A DNA stretch of 35,033 nucleotides from positions 1 to 35,033 of the IMG/VR virus record IMGVR_UViG_3300046463_000297. One strand, 5' to 3'. This document shows positions 28,495 through 35,033 of this stretch, one piece after another (positions within the stretch are counted from its first letter, which is position 1; every line of letters starts with the position of its first letter). The translations under genes and the position numbers were made by a program. The notes beneath the pieces are model-generated. The model was not told the DNA's origin. It did not search any database and worked only from the letters and a program-made list of their open reading frames with translations. Source of the DNA: a virus.

Positions 28495-29250
28495 ATGACA
28501 ACAAGCATCACCGGGTTTGACCCGATCGCCGCCAGCGTTGCGGCACTCAAAGCAAAGTTCGAGAACGTCACCTATGACGTGACGACGACGGACGGCATGA
28601 AAGCGGCGAAGGCCGATCGCGCGGAACTGAAAGAATTCCGCCTGGAAGTCGAAGCCGTGCGCGTGCGCCTGAAGGAACCGCATCTGCTCGCGGGCCGCGA
28701 AATCGACGATCACGCGAAAACGCTGACGAAGGAAATCACGACACTCGAAGCCGCGCGCGACGAAGTGATTCGCGCCGAAGAGCGCCGCAAAGCGCAAATC
28801 AAAGCGGAGAGGGAGCGCGCCGAGCGCGATCGCATCGCCGCCGAAGAGCGCGCGAAGGCCGCGGAGCGCGAAGAGCAGTTGCGCCGCGAGAACGAAGCGC
28901 TGCGCGCGCAGATTGAAGCCGCGAAGGCGCTCGAACCGGCGGTCGTGACGGCGCTCGACGACGGCACGTTCGAACCGGTCGCGACTGGCGTTCCGGCCGC
29001 GCACGATCCCGCGCTGCTCGACCTGATGGCTGACGACGGCTTTCGCCCGAGTAAGCCCGCGGCGCCCTTATTCAACGCTCGCGCACCGCAATTCGAGTCG
29101 CGCGCCGTGCGCCGGCTGTCGTTCGACAGCTTGCCGACCGCGAACGAAGTCGCCGCCGCTCTGAGCGCGCACGCGAAGCAACGCACGAACGTCCGACACG
29201 TTACAGACGTGCTCGAAGCAATCCGCTCGATCATGAGCAAGGGGGAATGA
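28495..29250 (+). CDS. DUF1351-like coiled-coil protein (recombination-associated)
   Basis: A 251-aa protein. The N-terminus (AALKAKFENVTYDVTTTDGM, residues 15-34, then KADRAELKEFRLEVEAVR) resembles DUF1351-type proteins that accompany phage annealing proteins. The middle is a long charged coiled coil (RAEERRKAQIKAERERAERD and on). The end (LPTANEVAAALSAHAKQRTN) is a separate small helical domain. It has its own regulated promoter. Role unknown; context suggests DNA recombination. Confidence 0.68.
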   Translation: MTTSITGFDPIAASVAALKAKFENVTYDVTTTDGMKAAKADRAELKEFRLEVEAVRVRLKEPHLLAGREIDDHAKTLTKEITTLEAARDEVIRAEERRKAQIKAERERAERDRIAAEERAKAAEREEQLRRENEALRAQIEAAKALEPAVVTALDDGTFEPVATGVPAAHDPALLDLMADDGFRPSKPAAPLFNARAPQFESRAVRRLSFDSLPTANEVAAALSAHAKQRTNVRHVTDVLEAIRSIMSKGE

Positions 29251-29543
29251 CCGTGAGCGCGAAACATACGCCGGGACCGTGGTCGCTCGATTCGGACGCG
29301 GGTCAAGTTCACATCGTTGCGGCCGGCGCTGCCATTGCGCGAGTAATGGCAATGAGATCGGACGGATGCGGAGAAGCCAACGCCCGCCTGATCGCCGCCG
29401 CGCCCGACCTGCTCGCCGAACTGCAAAACATCGCAAACGCAAATCCGTCGTCGTGGGATGAGGAAACGCGCGATCAATTTCAACAGTGGGCGCAAAACCG
29501 CGCTCGCGCCGCGATCGCCAAAGCAACCGGGGCGCAGTCGTGA
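29247..29543 (+). CDS. 'HTPGPW' phage protein, unknown
   Basis: A 98-aa protein with KHTPGPWSLD near the start and EANARLIAAAPDLLAELQNI at about residues 47-66. This 'HTpGPW ... A.N.rLIaaAPdLLaaL' pattern marks a very common family in phages of proteobacteria. Function not known to me. The ATG overlaps the previous stop (ATGA). Confidence 0.75.
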   Translation: MTVSAKHTPGPWSLDSDAGQVHIVAAGAAIARVMAMRSDGCGEANARLIAAAPDLLAELQNIANANPSSWDEETRDQFQQWAQNRARAAIAKATGAQS

Positions 29544-29830
29544 GCGGCGGATATTGCAGCGAATGCGACGCCTATGCGCTCTCGATGAACTATCACCGAT
29601 GCCCGCCCGCCTGGGAGGTTCGCGACGCGGACGACTGCGATGATGACGACATTCAGACCGTCAAAGCGCACGAAGCCAGCGACGCCGCCGAGAAGTACGC
29701 CGAGCAAAGCGACAACGAATGCGGCGAAACAAACGAGCGAACGGTTCTCGTCCGAAAGCCGGGCGGCGAATGGCAGCGATTCAAAATCACGTTCGATTAC
29801 AGCGTCGACTACTACGCACACGAGGAATGA
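29540..29830 (+). CDS. Small protein with N-terminal Cys/His knuckle
   Basis: A 96-aa protein with a GTG start (GTGA overlap). It begins VSGGYCSECDAYALSMNYHR followed by CPPAW, a CxxC...HxC zinc-type motif, then an acidic linker, then a beta-rich end (RTVLVRKPGGEWQRFKITFD). Similar short phage proteins carry 'C..C........HrCpP.w.v'. Unknown role. Confidence 0.65.
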   Translation: MSGGYCSECDAYALSMNYHRCPPAWEVRDADDCDDDDIQTVKAHEASDAAEKYAEQSDNECGETNERTVLVRKPGGEWQRFKITFDYSVDYYAHEE

Positions 29831-29831
29831 A

Positions 29832-30053
29832 ATGACCGAACAAACGAAGAACTCAGCCGAGGCATTGATCGAACTGCGCGCAGCGCTGCACAAGCTCGAC
29901 CAGTCGATGACGAGCGGCGTGAATGCGGAGAGCGCGAAACTCGCCGCAGAAGTCGCGCGCCTCGCCGTTACGCTGGAAAACATCGTTGTCGACGAGCGCT
30001 GCGAAACTCTCGCCAAGCAAATTTTGGCGCATGCGGAACGCATCTCCGCTTGA
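29832..30053 (+). CDS. Small helical protein, unknown
   Basis: A 73-aa protein, MTEQTKNSAEALIELRAALH at the start; fully helical, probably a helical hairpin. It starts 1 base after the previous stop region, and its stop lies inside the next promoter's -35 box. No family recognised. Confidence 0.55.
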   Translation: MTEQTKNSAEALIELRAALHKLDQSMTSGVNAESAKLAAEVARLAVTLENIVVDERCETLAKQILAHAERISA

Positions 30054-30078
30054 CGGTATCGCACCGCAAAGGTATTCT
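30050..30078 (+). promoter_or_regulatory. Promoter before the exonuclease gene
   Basis: TTGACG (30050-30055), 17 bases, TATTCT (30073-30078). CCGCAAAGGTA (30064-30074), identical to one arm of the 28467 palindrome, lies on the spacer and -10. Confidence 0.6.
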
Positions 30079-30096
30079 ATCAACGTCGTCACAGCA

Positions 30097-30124
30097 GGAG
30101 CGCCTTTAGAGCGCTCCCATTTTT
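30097..30124 (+). terminator. Leader terminator / attenuator before the exonuclease gene
   Basis: GGAGCGC (30097-30103), 7-base loop, GCGCTCC (30111-30117), then CATTTTT. It lies downstream of the 30050 promoter and 30 bases before the exonuclease ATG, so transcripts from that promoter meet it after about 40 bases. Confidence 0.72.
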
Positions 30125-30153
30125 CGACTACACAACTACCCGAGAGAGATGAT

Positions 30154-30972
30154 ATGAACCAGCAACTCGAAGTCGTGTTTGACCTGGAGACTATTCCGAA
30201 TCAAGACCCGGAATTGCTCGACTCGATCTGCGCCGACCTGCGCGAGAACTTCAAAGCGCCGAGCGACATGACCAAGGAGCGCGCGTGCGCCGAACTCGGC
30301 ATGACCGACCCGAATGAGGTCAAGTTCACGTCGAAGGCGCGCGCGCTCGAACTGTGGGTTGATCGGTTCCGCGACGAAAAGCTCGAAGCGACCGCGCTCG
30401 AAACGCTGCACAAAACATGCTTCGACGGCGCGCTCGGGCAAATCGCGGTCATTGGCTTCGCGCTCGATGACGCGCCCGCGATGGTCTATCAAGCCGACTC
30501 GCTCGAAATCGCCGGCGAGATGCGGCTTATCAGCGACTTTTTCACGACGCTCGCAGAGACTTATTCGCCGTCGTCGATGCGCAATCCGCTGTTCATCGGT
30601 CACAACGTCGCCGGCTTCGACCTTCCGTTTCTGTTCAAGCGCGCCGTCGTGCTCGGCATCAAGCCGCCGGCGTTTATCCCGTTCGGCGCCGCACCTTGGG
30701 CCGACAGCGTGTTCGACACGATGGTTCGATGGGATTCGCGCAATAACGTGTCGCTCGACAAGCTCTGCAAGGCGCTCGGCGTGCCGGGCAAAACGGAAGG
30801 GATGAACGGCGCCGACGTGTGGCCGATGATTCAAGCCGGCCGCATCGGCGAGGTCGCCTCGTATTGTCTCGATGACGTCGACGCCGCGCGCAACGCGTTC
30901 CGCCGGATGACGTTCCGCCCGCTGCCGGTCGCGCCGGTCGTCGAGCAACTTGAAGATGAGTTCGCGTTTTGA
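30154..30972 (+). CDS. 3'-5' exonuclease, DnaQ/PolB proofreading type
   Basis: A 272-aa protein with the three exonuclease motifs: FDLET (9-13, Exo I), HNVAGFD (150-156, Exo II) and YCLDD (237-241, Exo III, YxxxD). This is the 'predicted 3'-5' exonuclease related to PolB' type found in phages without their own polymerase. It may trim DNA ends for Erf-mediated annealing. The leader ACTACCCGAGAGAG precedes the ATG. The stop overlaps a TTG start (TTGA). Confidence 0.86.
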   Translation: MNQQLEVVFDLETIPNQDPELLDSICADLRENFKAPSDMTKERACAELGMTDPNEVKFTSKARALELWVDRFRDEKLEATALETLHKTCFDGALGQIAVIGFALDDAPAMVYQADSLEIAGEMRLISDFFTTLAETYSPSSMRNPLFIGHNVAGFDLPFLFKRAVVLGIKPPAFIPFGAAPWADSVFDTMVRWDSRNNVSLDKLCKALGVPGKTEGMNGADVWPMIQAGRIGEVASYCLDDVDAARNAFRRMTFRPLPVAPVVEQLEDEFAF

Positions 30973-31154
30973 GTGAGCAACACCGCGCGGAATGCTATCA
31001 ACGATTCCGCGACGCAGTGCGCGACGGTCGCGCCGGCTATTACGGGAAAGCCGGCGCGCTCGTCGAGAGGATAAGGGCAGAGCACGGCGAGCAAGCCGCG
31101 CAAATCGCCCGCAGAGAACTGAAAGCGTACATCAAAGACGACAAACGGATATGA
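30969..31154 (+). CDS. Small helical protein, unknown
   Basis: A 61-aa protein with a TTG start that overlaps the exonuclease stop (TTGA); it begins LSEQHRAECYQRFRDAVRDG and ends YIKDDKRI. It is basic and helical. Its own stop overlaps the VRR-NUC start (ATGA), so it sits in a chain of coupled genes. No family recognised. Confidence 0.5.
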   Translation: MSEQHRAECYQRFRDAVRDGRAGYYGKAGALVERIRAEHGEQAAQIARRELKAYIKDDKRI

Positions 31155-31546
31155 AAGAGGCAAAGCGCGGCGTCGAGCATGTTCCGACCGAATCGACGGA
31201 GCAGCAAATGTTTTTCCAGTGGGTTCGCGCAGCGTTCCCGAAGTTGATCGCGTTTCATTGCCCGAACGGGGGAAAGCGTTCGCTGCGCACTGCGGTGCGC
31301 CTGAAGAAAGAAGGCGTCACGACCGGGATTCCCGACATCATCATCGGCAAGGCATGCGGCATTTACTGCGGCATGTACATCGAACTGAAGCGCCAGAAGG
31401 GCGGCGCACTCAGCGAAGCGCAGAAAGACATGATCCGCGAACTGAAGGCCGAAGGCTATTACGTCGCGGTGTGCCGCGGGTTCGAAGAGGCTCGCCAGGA
31501 ACTAATCGCATATCTCGCGCTCGGGGATCACCGCACCTATGGATGA
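31151..31546 (+). CDS. VRR-NUC nuclease
   Basis: A 131-aa protein with a PD-(D/E)xK core: an early glutamate (E17), HCPNGGKRS (36-44), GIPDIIIG (59-66) and YIELKRQKG (76-84), then LSEAQKDM. This is the stand-alone VRR-NUC family, thought to cut structured DNA such as branches or flaps. It overlaps NinB by 8 bases and belongs to the recombination operon. Confidence 0.9.
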   Translation: MKEAKRGVEHVPTESTEQQMFFQWVRAAFPKLIAFHCPNGGKRSLRTAVRLKKEGVTTGIPDIIIGKACGIYCGMYIELKRQKGGALSEAQKDMIRELKAEGYYVAVCRGFEEARQELIAYLALGDHRTYG

Positions 31547-31937
31547 AGTCGCCGTAATTCTCAACGATGCGACGCGCCAGCGGGCCGCGCAGGCGTTTGT
31601 GGACGCTCCCGATGGATGGGCGATGACACTGAAGCCGCCGACCCGCACAACCGAGCAGAACGCGCTCCTATGGCCGCTGCTCACCGAAGTCTCGCGCGGC
31701 GTGTGCTGGCACGGTCAATATCTGTCGAAGGAATCTTGGAAAGACGTCTTTACGGCCGCACTTCGCAAGCAGCAAGTCGTTCCGGGTCTTGATGGCGGCT
31801 TTGTCGTCTGCGGGTTGTCGACGCGGGTTTTCAGCAAAAAAATGTTCTCCGACCTCATCGAATTGATTCTGGCGTTCTGCGCAGAGCAAGGGGTTCGGAT
31901 TTCCGCACCAAAGGGGTATGAATCATGGCAGCAGTGA
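31539..31937 (+). CDS. ninB: NinB-family recombination protein
   Basis: A 132-aa protein matching NinB: PPTRTTEQNALLWPLLTEVS (about residues 33-52), then WKDVFTAALRKQQVVPG and the ending ISAPKGYESWQ. In lambda NinB (Orf) is a recombination mediator that loads annealing protein onto SSB-coated DNA. Here Erf, SSB and NinB occur in one region, consistent with that role. Confidence 0.9.
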   Translation: MDEVAVILNDATRQRAAQAFVDAPDGWAMTLKPPTRTTEQNALLWPLLTEVSRGVCWHGQYLSKESWKDVFTAALRKQQVVPGLDGGFVVCGLSTRVFSKKMFSDLIELILAFCAEQGVRISAPKGYESWQQ

Positions 31938-32476
31938 ACAAGCGCGGCGAAACCTATCACCGCTTGATCGCGCTACTGAGCGCATCGGGCCGCGCGATGA
32001 CCGAGAAGAGCATTCGCGACGAACTCGGCGTGTCGGCGTCGGTCTCCTGGAAAGTCATAACCCAGGCGCGCGAAGACGGTCAGGTCTATATCTGCAAATG
32101 GCTTCGCGCGACCGGCACACCGACCGGCGGCGTCATGACACGCATGTTCCGATTCGGCACGCGCAAAGACGCAGCGCGACCCGGCGCGTCGACGAACGCC
32201 GAGAATCAGCGGCGCTCACGCGAGCGCAAGGCGGCGGCGAAACTCACCGAGCAGAATAAGCGCGACTGGCATGCGAAGCGCGACGAGGCGCGGCGCGTGA
32301 CGCGCGAGGCCCGCGAGAAAGCGAAGTTCGAAGCCGCAGAGAAAGCCATGCGCGACGCCGACAAGGCGATTCGCGAAGCGGCACGCAAAGCGCAGCGCGA
32401 GACCGTTCAGCGCGTCAAGGCGATCGTCGCGCAGCAACCGCGCAATCCGTTCGCTTCGCTGATGGCTCAAGTCTAA
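31925..32476 (+). CDS. Winged-helix plus coiled-coil protein
   Basis: A 183-aa protein. The first 80 residues are a winged-helix domain (YHRLIALLSASGRAMTEKSI, then LGVSASVSWKVITQAREDGQ). From about residue 90 on it is a long basic coiled coil (RREREAARK-type sequence, many Arg/Lys/Ala/Glu). It looks like a DNA-binding protein with an extended oligomerisation arm. It overlaps NinB by 13 bases. No named family. Confidence 0.68.
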   Translation: MAAVNKRGETYHRLIALLSASGRAMTEKSIRDELGVSASVSWKVITQAREDGQVYICKWLRATGTPTGGVMTRMFRFGTRKDAARPGASTNAENQRRSRERKAAAKLTEQNKRDWHAKRDEARRVTREAREKAKFEAAEKAMRDADKAIREAARKAQRETVQRVKAIVAQQPRNPFASLMAQV

Positions 32477-32488
32477 AAATTCGCGCGT

Positions 32489-32523
32489 AAATACTACCTT
32501 TTCGAGAGCAAAGCCTGTATGAT
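32489..32523 (+). promoter_or_regulatory. ACTACC-type promoter before the HNH gene
   Basis: AAATACTACC (32489-32498), 19 bases, TATGAT (32518-32523), no good -35. GAGGTAG (32534-32540), near the HNH start, is the opposite half site. CGAGAGCA also follows the ACTACC here, as on the minus strand at 16969. Confidence 0.5.
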
Positions 32524-32544
32524 TAATCACGTTGAGGTAGCAGA

Positions 32545-32880
32545 TTGAGCAAGGCAACACCGGCAGCAGAGCGCCGTTACATGGGGTTCGTCGCGGCGCG
32601 CGGGTGTTGCGTGTGCCGGCGCCTGGGATACGACGTCGACGACATGCAGGCGATCGTTCATCACCAGGCATTCGGTCGCGGAGGGTGGGGCAAGTCGTCG
32701 AACTATCGAACGATCGGAGTGTGCGGACATCACCACGTCGACCCGAAGGAAGGCATTCACGGCATCAACAACGCCGAAGCCTACGAAGAGTTTTACGGGT
32801 TCAGCGAGCACGAACTAGTCGAAGAAACGCAGCGCGCGCTCGAACGGTACGTGCCGCCAAAAGAGAGGGTTTATCAGTGA
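32545..32880 (+). CDS. Ref-like HNH nuclease
   Basis: A 111-aa protein. It has ERRYMGFVAARGCCVCRRLG at the start, IVHHQAFG in the middle and GVCGHHHVDP before HGINNAEAYEEFYGFSEHEL. The 'C..C ... HH ... C..HH' zinc/HNH set and 'e.fyG.se.eL' end match phage P1 Ref and relatives, which help RecA-dependent cutting. TTG 32545 has GAGG 7 bases upstream; ATG 32581 is a shorter alternative. It adds to the recombination set. Confidence 0.8.
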   Translation: MSKATPAAERRYMGFVAARGCCVCRRLGYDVDDMQAIVHHQAFGRGGWGKSSNYRTIGVCGHHHVDPKEGIHGINNAEAYEEFYGFSEHELVEETQRALERYVPPKERVYQ

Positions 32881-33281
32881 AGTCGATCAGCACACAACAG
32901 ATTTTGAATTTCATGCGCGAAGGTCAGGCGTACTCGCGCGCATCGTTCTATCGCGAGTTTCCGGACGTCGACACGAAGCTCGTGAACGACGCGCTGCTAC
33001 TGCTCACGAGCCGCGGCGAGATTTGGAACGGGAACATGCTGACTTACGTCAAGTTCGCGCCGAAGAGCACGAAGGCGAGCACAGTGCCGCAGATTTGCCC
33101 CTCGCACACTTGGGGCGATCTGACCGGGTACGAATCGAACCTGCGGCGATTCCGCGGCACTGCCGAGGCAACGCGCGGCGAAGGGTATGCGGCGCCGGAG
33201 TTCGGCGGGAACGCGATGACCGGGCGCGCGAGCAATGAGAGTTTCCAGCAACGCGCGGTCTCTATTCGGGTGATGCAATGA
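32877..33281 (+). CDS. Small winged-helix-like phage protein, unknown
   Basis: A 134-aa protein with a GTG start overlapping the HNH stop (GTGA). It begins VKSISTQQILNFMREGQAYS and is helical with a possible winged-helix (ALLLLTSRGEIWNGNMLTYV), then a Thr/Ser/Gly-rich, perhaps disordered tail. Gene position in the nuclease operon suggests a DNA role. No family recognised. Confidence 0.6.
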   Translation: MKSISTQQILNFMREGQAYSRASFYREFPDVDTKLVNDALLLLTSRGEIWNGNMLTYVKFAPKSTKASTVPQICPSHTWGDLTGYESNLRRFRGTAEATRGEGYAAPEFGGNAMTGRASNESFQQRAVSIRVMQ

Positions 33282-33631
33282 ACATTTACCGGCACAAATT
33301 CATCGCGGCATGTCCCGCGAACGGCGCGCAAATCGCTTACGAGCTCGTGATCGAGACCGAGCAAATGATTCGCGTCGAGCACATCACGACAGCCGCCGCG
33401 CTTCACAAATCCGGCTATCACGAGGAAATCGCCGACGACTTCGCGAAGCGCTTCGGCGGACGACAAACCATGCGCGCCCATCATCACGGCGTCGACATCG
33501 AGACGCAGCGGGGATTCGATGCGCCATGCGGCGCAAAGCTGACGCAACGCGTTCAGGTCGGCGCGACAGTGTTCGAGAAAGGGACTTCGGGCGAACTGGC
33601 TGTCGCCGCCATCAAAAAGGGTTCGGCGTAA
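33278..33631 (+). CDS. Phage protein, unknown
   Basis: A 117-aa protein, MNIYRHKFIAACPANGAQIA at the start; beta-rich first half (AYELVIETEQMIRVEHI), then a helix, HHHGVDIETQRG, and a short end. The ATG overlaps the previous stop (ATGA) and its stop overlaps the XRE gene start (TAATG). No family recognised. Confidence 0.6.
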   Translation: MNIYRHKFIAACPANGAQIAYELVIETEQMIRVEHITTAAALHKSGYHEEIADDFAKRFGGRQTMRAHHHGVDIETQRGFDAPCGAKLTQRVQVGATVFEKGTSGELAVAAIKKGSA

Positions 33632-33876
33632 TGGCTACCGTGAAAATAACCACCGTCGCACAGTGGCCGGAAGCGCCCCTATGCGTAGGCGAGCGCCTTC
33701 GAGGTCTGCGGGTAGAGCGCGGGCTGCTTCAGTCGACCGTCGCGAAGGCCGTAGGCTTGCAGCCGAAGACCATCGGCGGTTTTGAGCGAAGCGCGTATGA
33801 CCCAAGCTGGAAAAATTTCACCGCGCTCGCCAAATTTTACGGTGTTTCACTTGACTGGCTGGCGGGGCTGGAATGA
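33631..33876 (+). CDS. XRE-type HTH regulator
   Basis: An 81-aa protein that is essentially one HTH_3 domain: ERLRGLRVERGLLQSTVAKA (about residues 21-40), VGLQPKTIGGFERSAYDPSW, and ALAKFYGVSLDWLAGLE, the normal ending of this family. It is a small DNA-binding repressor or modulator, separate from the CI-like gene, and might act on the ACTACC-type promoters. It overlaps the TGT-like gene (ATGA). Confidence 0.8.
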   Translation: MATVKITTVAQWPEAPLCVGERLRGLRVERGLLQSTVAKAVGLQPKTIGGFERSAYDPSWKNFTALAKFYGVSLDWLAGLE

Positions 33877-34634
33877 TCCACTATCACGGCTTGCCGATCA
33901 CGCCTGCAACGGCGGCAGTAGAAGCGATTTCCGGCGGTCACGCGTTCGTGTCGTTCCGCCATCCGGGGCAACTCGGCGTCGCGATTGAGTGCGCGCAAAC
34001 CTTCGCGGTTGACAACGGCGCTTTCAGTGCATGGCGAAGCGGAAACCCGGTCACAGACTGGCGCCCGTTTTACGAATGGGTCGCCGAACTGCACCGATAC
34101 CCTGCGTTTGACTTCGCGGTGATTCCGGATGTGATCGACGGCGACGAGGCCGCGAACGACGCGCTGCTCGACGAGTGGCCCTGGAAGGATAGCGCCCCCT
34201 GGATCGGCGCCCCTGTGTGGCACTTGCACGAGAGCCTTGAGCGGCTTGAGCGCATGGCGTTTAAATGGCCGCGCATTTGTCTCGGCAGTTCTGGCGAGTT
34301 CGCATCAGTCGGCACGACCGCCTGGTATGCGCGCATGGCTGAAGCGATGAACGTTCTGTGCGACAAAAGCGGCCGGCCGATTTGCAAGATTCACGGTCTG
34401 CGCATGCTTGATCCGGACGTTTTCACGCGCTTTCCATTCGCCAGCGCAGACAGCACGAACATCGGTCAGAACATCGGCATCGATAGCAAATGGCGCGGCC
34501 CGTACACACCGGCCAGCAAAGAGGCGAGAGCGCGAGTGATGCGCGAGCGGATTGAGGCGCACCAATCGCCGATGTTTTGGAATCGCGAAGTGGCGCCGAT
34601 CCAGGCGGAATTTACTTTGGAGTTGGCAGCATGA
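33873..34634 (+). CDS. Probable TGT/DpdA-like enzyme (tRNA or DNA modification)
   Basis: A 253-aa protein. The pattern of short motifs on a likely TIM barrel, DNGAF (47-51), IPDVIDGD (84-91), HLHE (117-120), CLGSSGE (136-142), KIHGLRM (172-178) and SADSTN (191-196), resembles phage proteins related to tRNA-guanine transglycosylase and DpdA, which insert 7-deazaguanine bases in tRNA or DNA. No other genes of that pathway are in the window, so the enzyme may use a host precursor. This is a family guess from remembered patterns, not proof. Confidence 0.45.
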   Translation: MIHYHGLPITPATAAVEAISGGHAFVSFRHPGQLGVAIECAQTFAVDNGAFSAWRSGNPVTDWRPFYEWVAELHRYPAFDFAVIPDVIDGDEAANDALLDEWPWKDSAPWIGAPVWHLHESLERLERMAFKWPRICLGSSGEFASVGTTAWYARMAEAMNVLCDKSGRPICKIHGLRMLDPDVFTRFPFASADSTNIGQNIGIDSKWRGPYTPASKEARARVMRERIEAHQSPMFWNREVAPIQAEFTLELAA

Positions 34635-34702
34635 GCATCGCAATCGGATATGCCGCGGCACTCGTGCTAATTCTGATCTTCAACCGCGGGGCGAATCGGT
34701 GA
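34631..34702 (+). CDS. 23-residue membrane peptide
   Basis: MSIAIGYAAALVLILIFNRG and three more residues: one short hydrophobic helix. The ATG overlaps the previous stop (ATGA), and its stop overlaps the next GTG (GTGA), which is good support for such a small gene. Function unknown. Confidence 0.45.
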   Translation: MSIAIGYAAALVLILIFNRGANR

Positions 34703-34896
34703 CCGATCACGACATTATCGGCGACGCGCTGAAGCTCTACGCGGCGCGCGCCATCGAAGAGGCCGGCAAGCTGGCGCAGAAGTCGCTCCGGTTCCCGAGC
34801 GGGGCGCCGGCGAGCGCGAAGCAGGTCAGCGCGGCGTTCCGGCTCGCGGAGCGCGCGCGGCAGCTTTGGAAAAACCATCAGAAGAATGTCGCTTGA
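34699..34896 (+). CDS. Small basic helical protein, unknown
   Basis: A 65-aa protein with a GTG start. It begins VTDHDIIGDALKLYAARAIE and continues as a basic helix (SAAFRLAERARQLWKNHQKN). Small helical proteins like this often end an early operon. It converges with a minus-strand gene 11 bases further on. No family recognised. Confidence 0.55.
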   Translation: MTDHDIIGDALKLYAARAIEEAGKLAQKSLRFPSGAPASAKQVSAAFRLAERARQLWKNHQKNVA

Positions 34897-34907
34897 CATA
34901 AAGCGAT

Positions 34908-35033
34908 TTATCGAAATTCCCGGATCGTGTTCGCTAGGCGATTGTCATCCTCTTGGGTCCATCCTGGCTCGAAAGAAGTCAAGCTGTGCCACAGCATATA
35001 AGCGCCCCATGCCCACGTGCGCCCCAGTTCCTT
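34908..35033 (-). CDS. C-terminal part of a minus-strand gene (runs off the right edge)
   Basis: The minus frame is open from the right edge to a TAA at 34910-34908, giving 41 residues: TWAWGAYMLWHSLTSFEPGW in the middle and TIREFR at the end. The Trp-rich, structured look and lack of stops support coding. It is convergent to the early operon. Function unknown; too little is seen. Confidence 0.5.
   Translation of the reverse strand, partial: KELGRTWAWGAYMLWHSLTSFEPGWTQEDDNRLANTIREFR

Noticed and set aside
1-35033. CRISPR arrays, insertion sequences or transposases
   Set aside because: No regularly spaced repeats with unique spacers, no DDE or Mu-type transposase and no target-site duplications were seen.

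Overview
The window looks like about 35 kb of a double-stranded DNA tailed phage or prophage with a contractile (myovirus) tail. Base composition is GC-rich with a strong preference for G or C at third codon positions. Protein families and codon use suggest a betaproteobacterial host, probably Burkholderia-like; that host call is inference. Both window edges cut through genes, so the genome continues on both sides. No integrase, transposase or recognisable lysis cassette lies inside.

Bases 1-16928 (minus strand, read right to left) form the packaging and virion operon: small and large terminase, an HNH/AP2 homing endonuclease, a 59-aa protein, portal, scaffold, major capsid, four head-completion/neck genes, a 55-aa pre-sheath protein, tail sheath, tail tube, the tail assembly chaperone pair made by a -1 frameshift at A AAA AAC, a minor tail protein, tape measure, LysM hub protein, gpD/gp44-like hub, spike/gpV, gpW/gp25-like protein and the start of baseplate J. 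The tail order matches phage Mu, but the head module is a terminase/portal/scaffold type. Strong hairpin terminators sit after portal, scaffold and sheath. One small plus-strand membrane-protein gene (5210-5419) interrupts this otherwise one-directional operon.

Bases 16940-22341 hold accessory genes: a plus-strand set behind sigma70-like promoters (17003-19742), a translationally coupled minus-strand set of small proteins (21650 down to 19758), and a small plus-strand pair (21878-22341). Bases 22342-22820 carry no convincing gene but several long inverted repeats and two terminators.

Bases 22821-26785 are the immunity and replication module. A CI-like repressor gene without a peptidase domain lies on the minus strand. 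It is divergent from a plus-strand operon that starts at a Cro-position gene and continues with a DUF1376 replisome organiser (carrying iteron-like repeats, a candidate origin), a DnaC-like loader, a winged-helix protein, a Cys-rich protein and an HTH protein. Bases 26812-34896 hold recombination and middle genes: Erf annealing protein, SSB, a DUF1351-like protein, a DnaQ/PolB-type 3'-5' exonuclease, VRR-NUC, NinB, a Ref-like HNH nuclease, an XRE regulator and a probable TGT/DpdA-like enzyme that may modify DNA or tRNA.

The most unusual signals are regulatory. A 12-bp-arm palindrome sits over a promoter at 28436-28478. A leader terminator lies just downstream of a promoter at 30050-30124. A family of ACTACC-containing elements recurs at promoters and leaders across the window. 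Three repeats spaced exactly 20 bp apart cover the promoter of the Cro-position gene.
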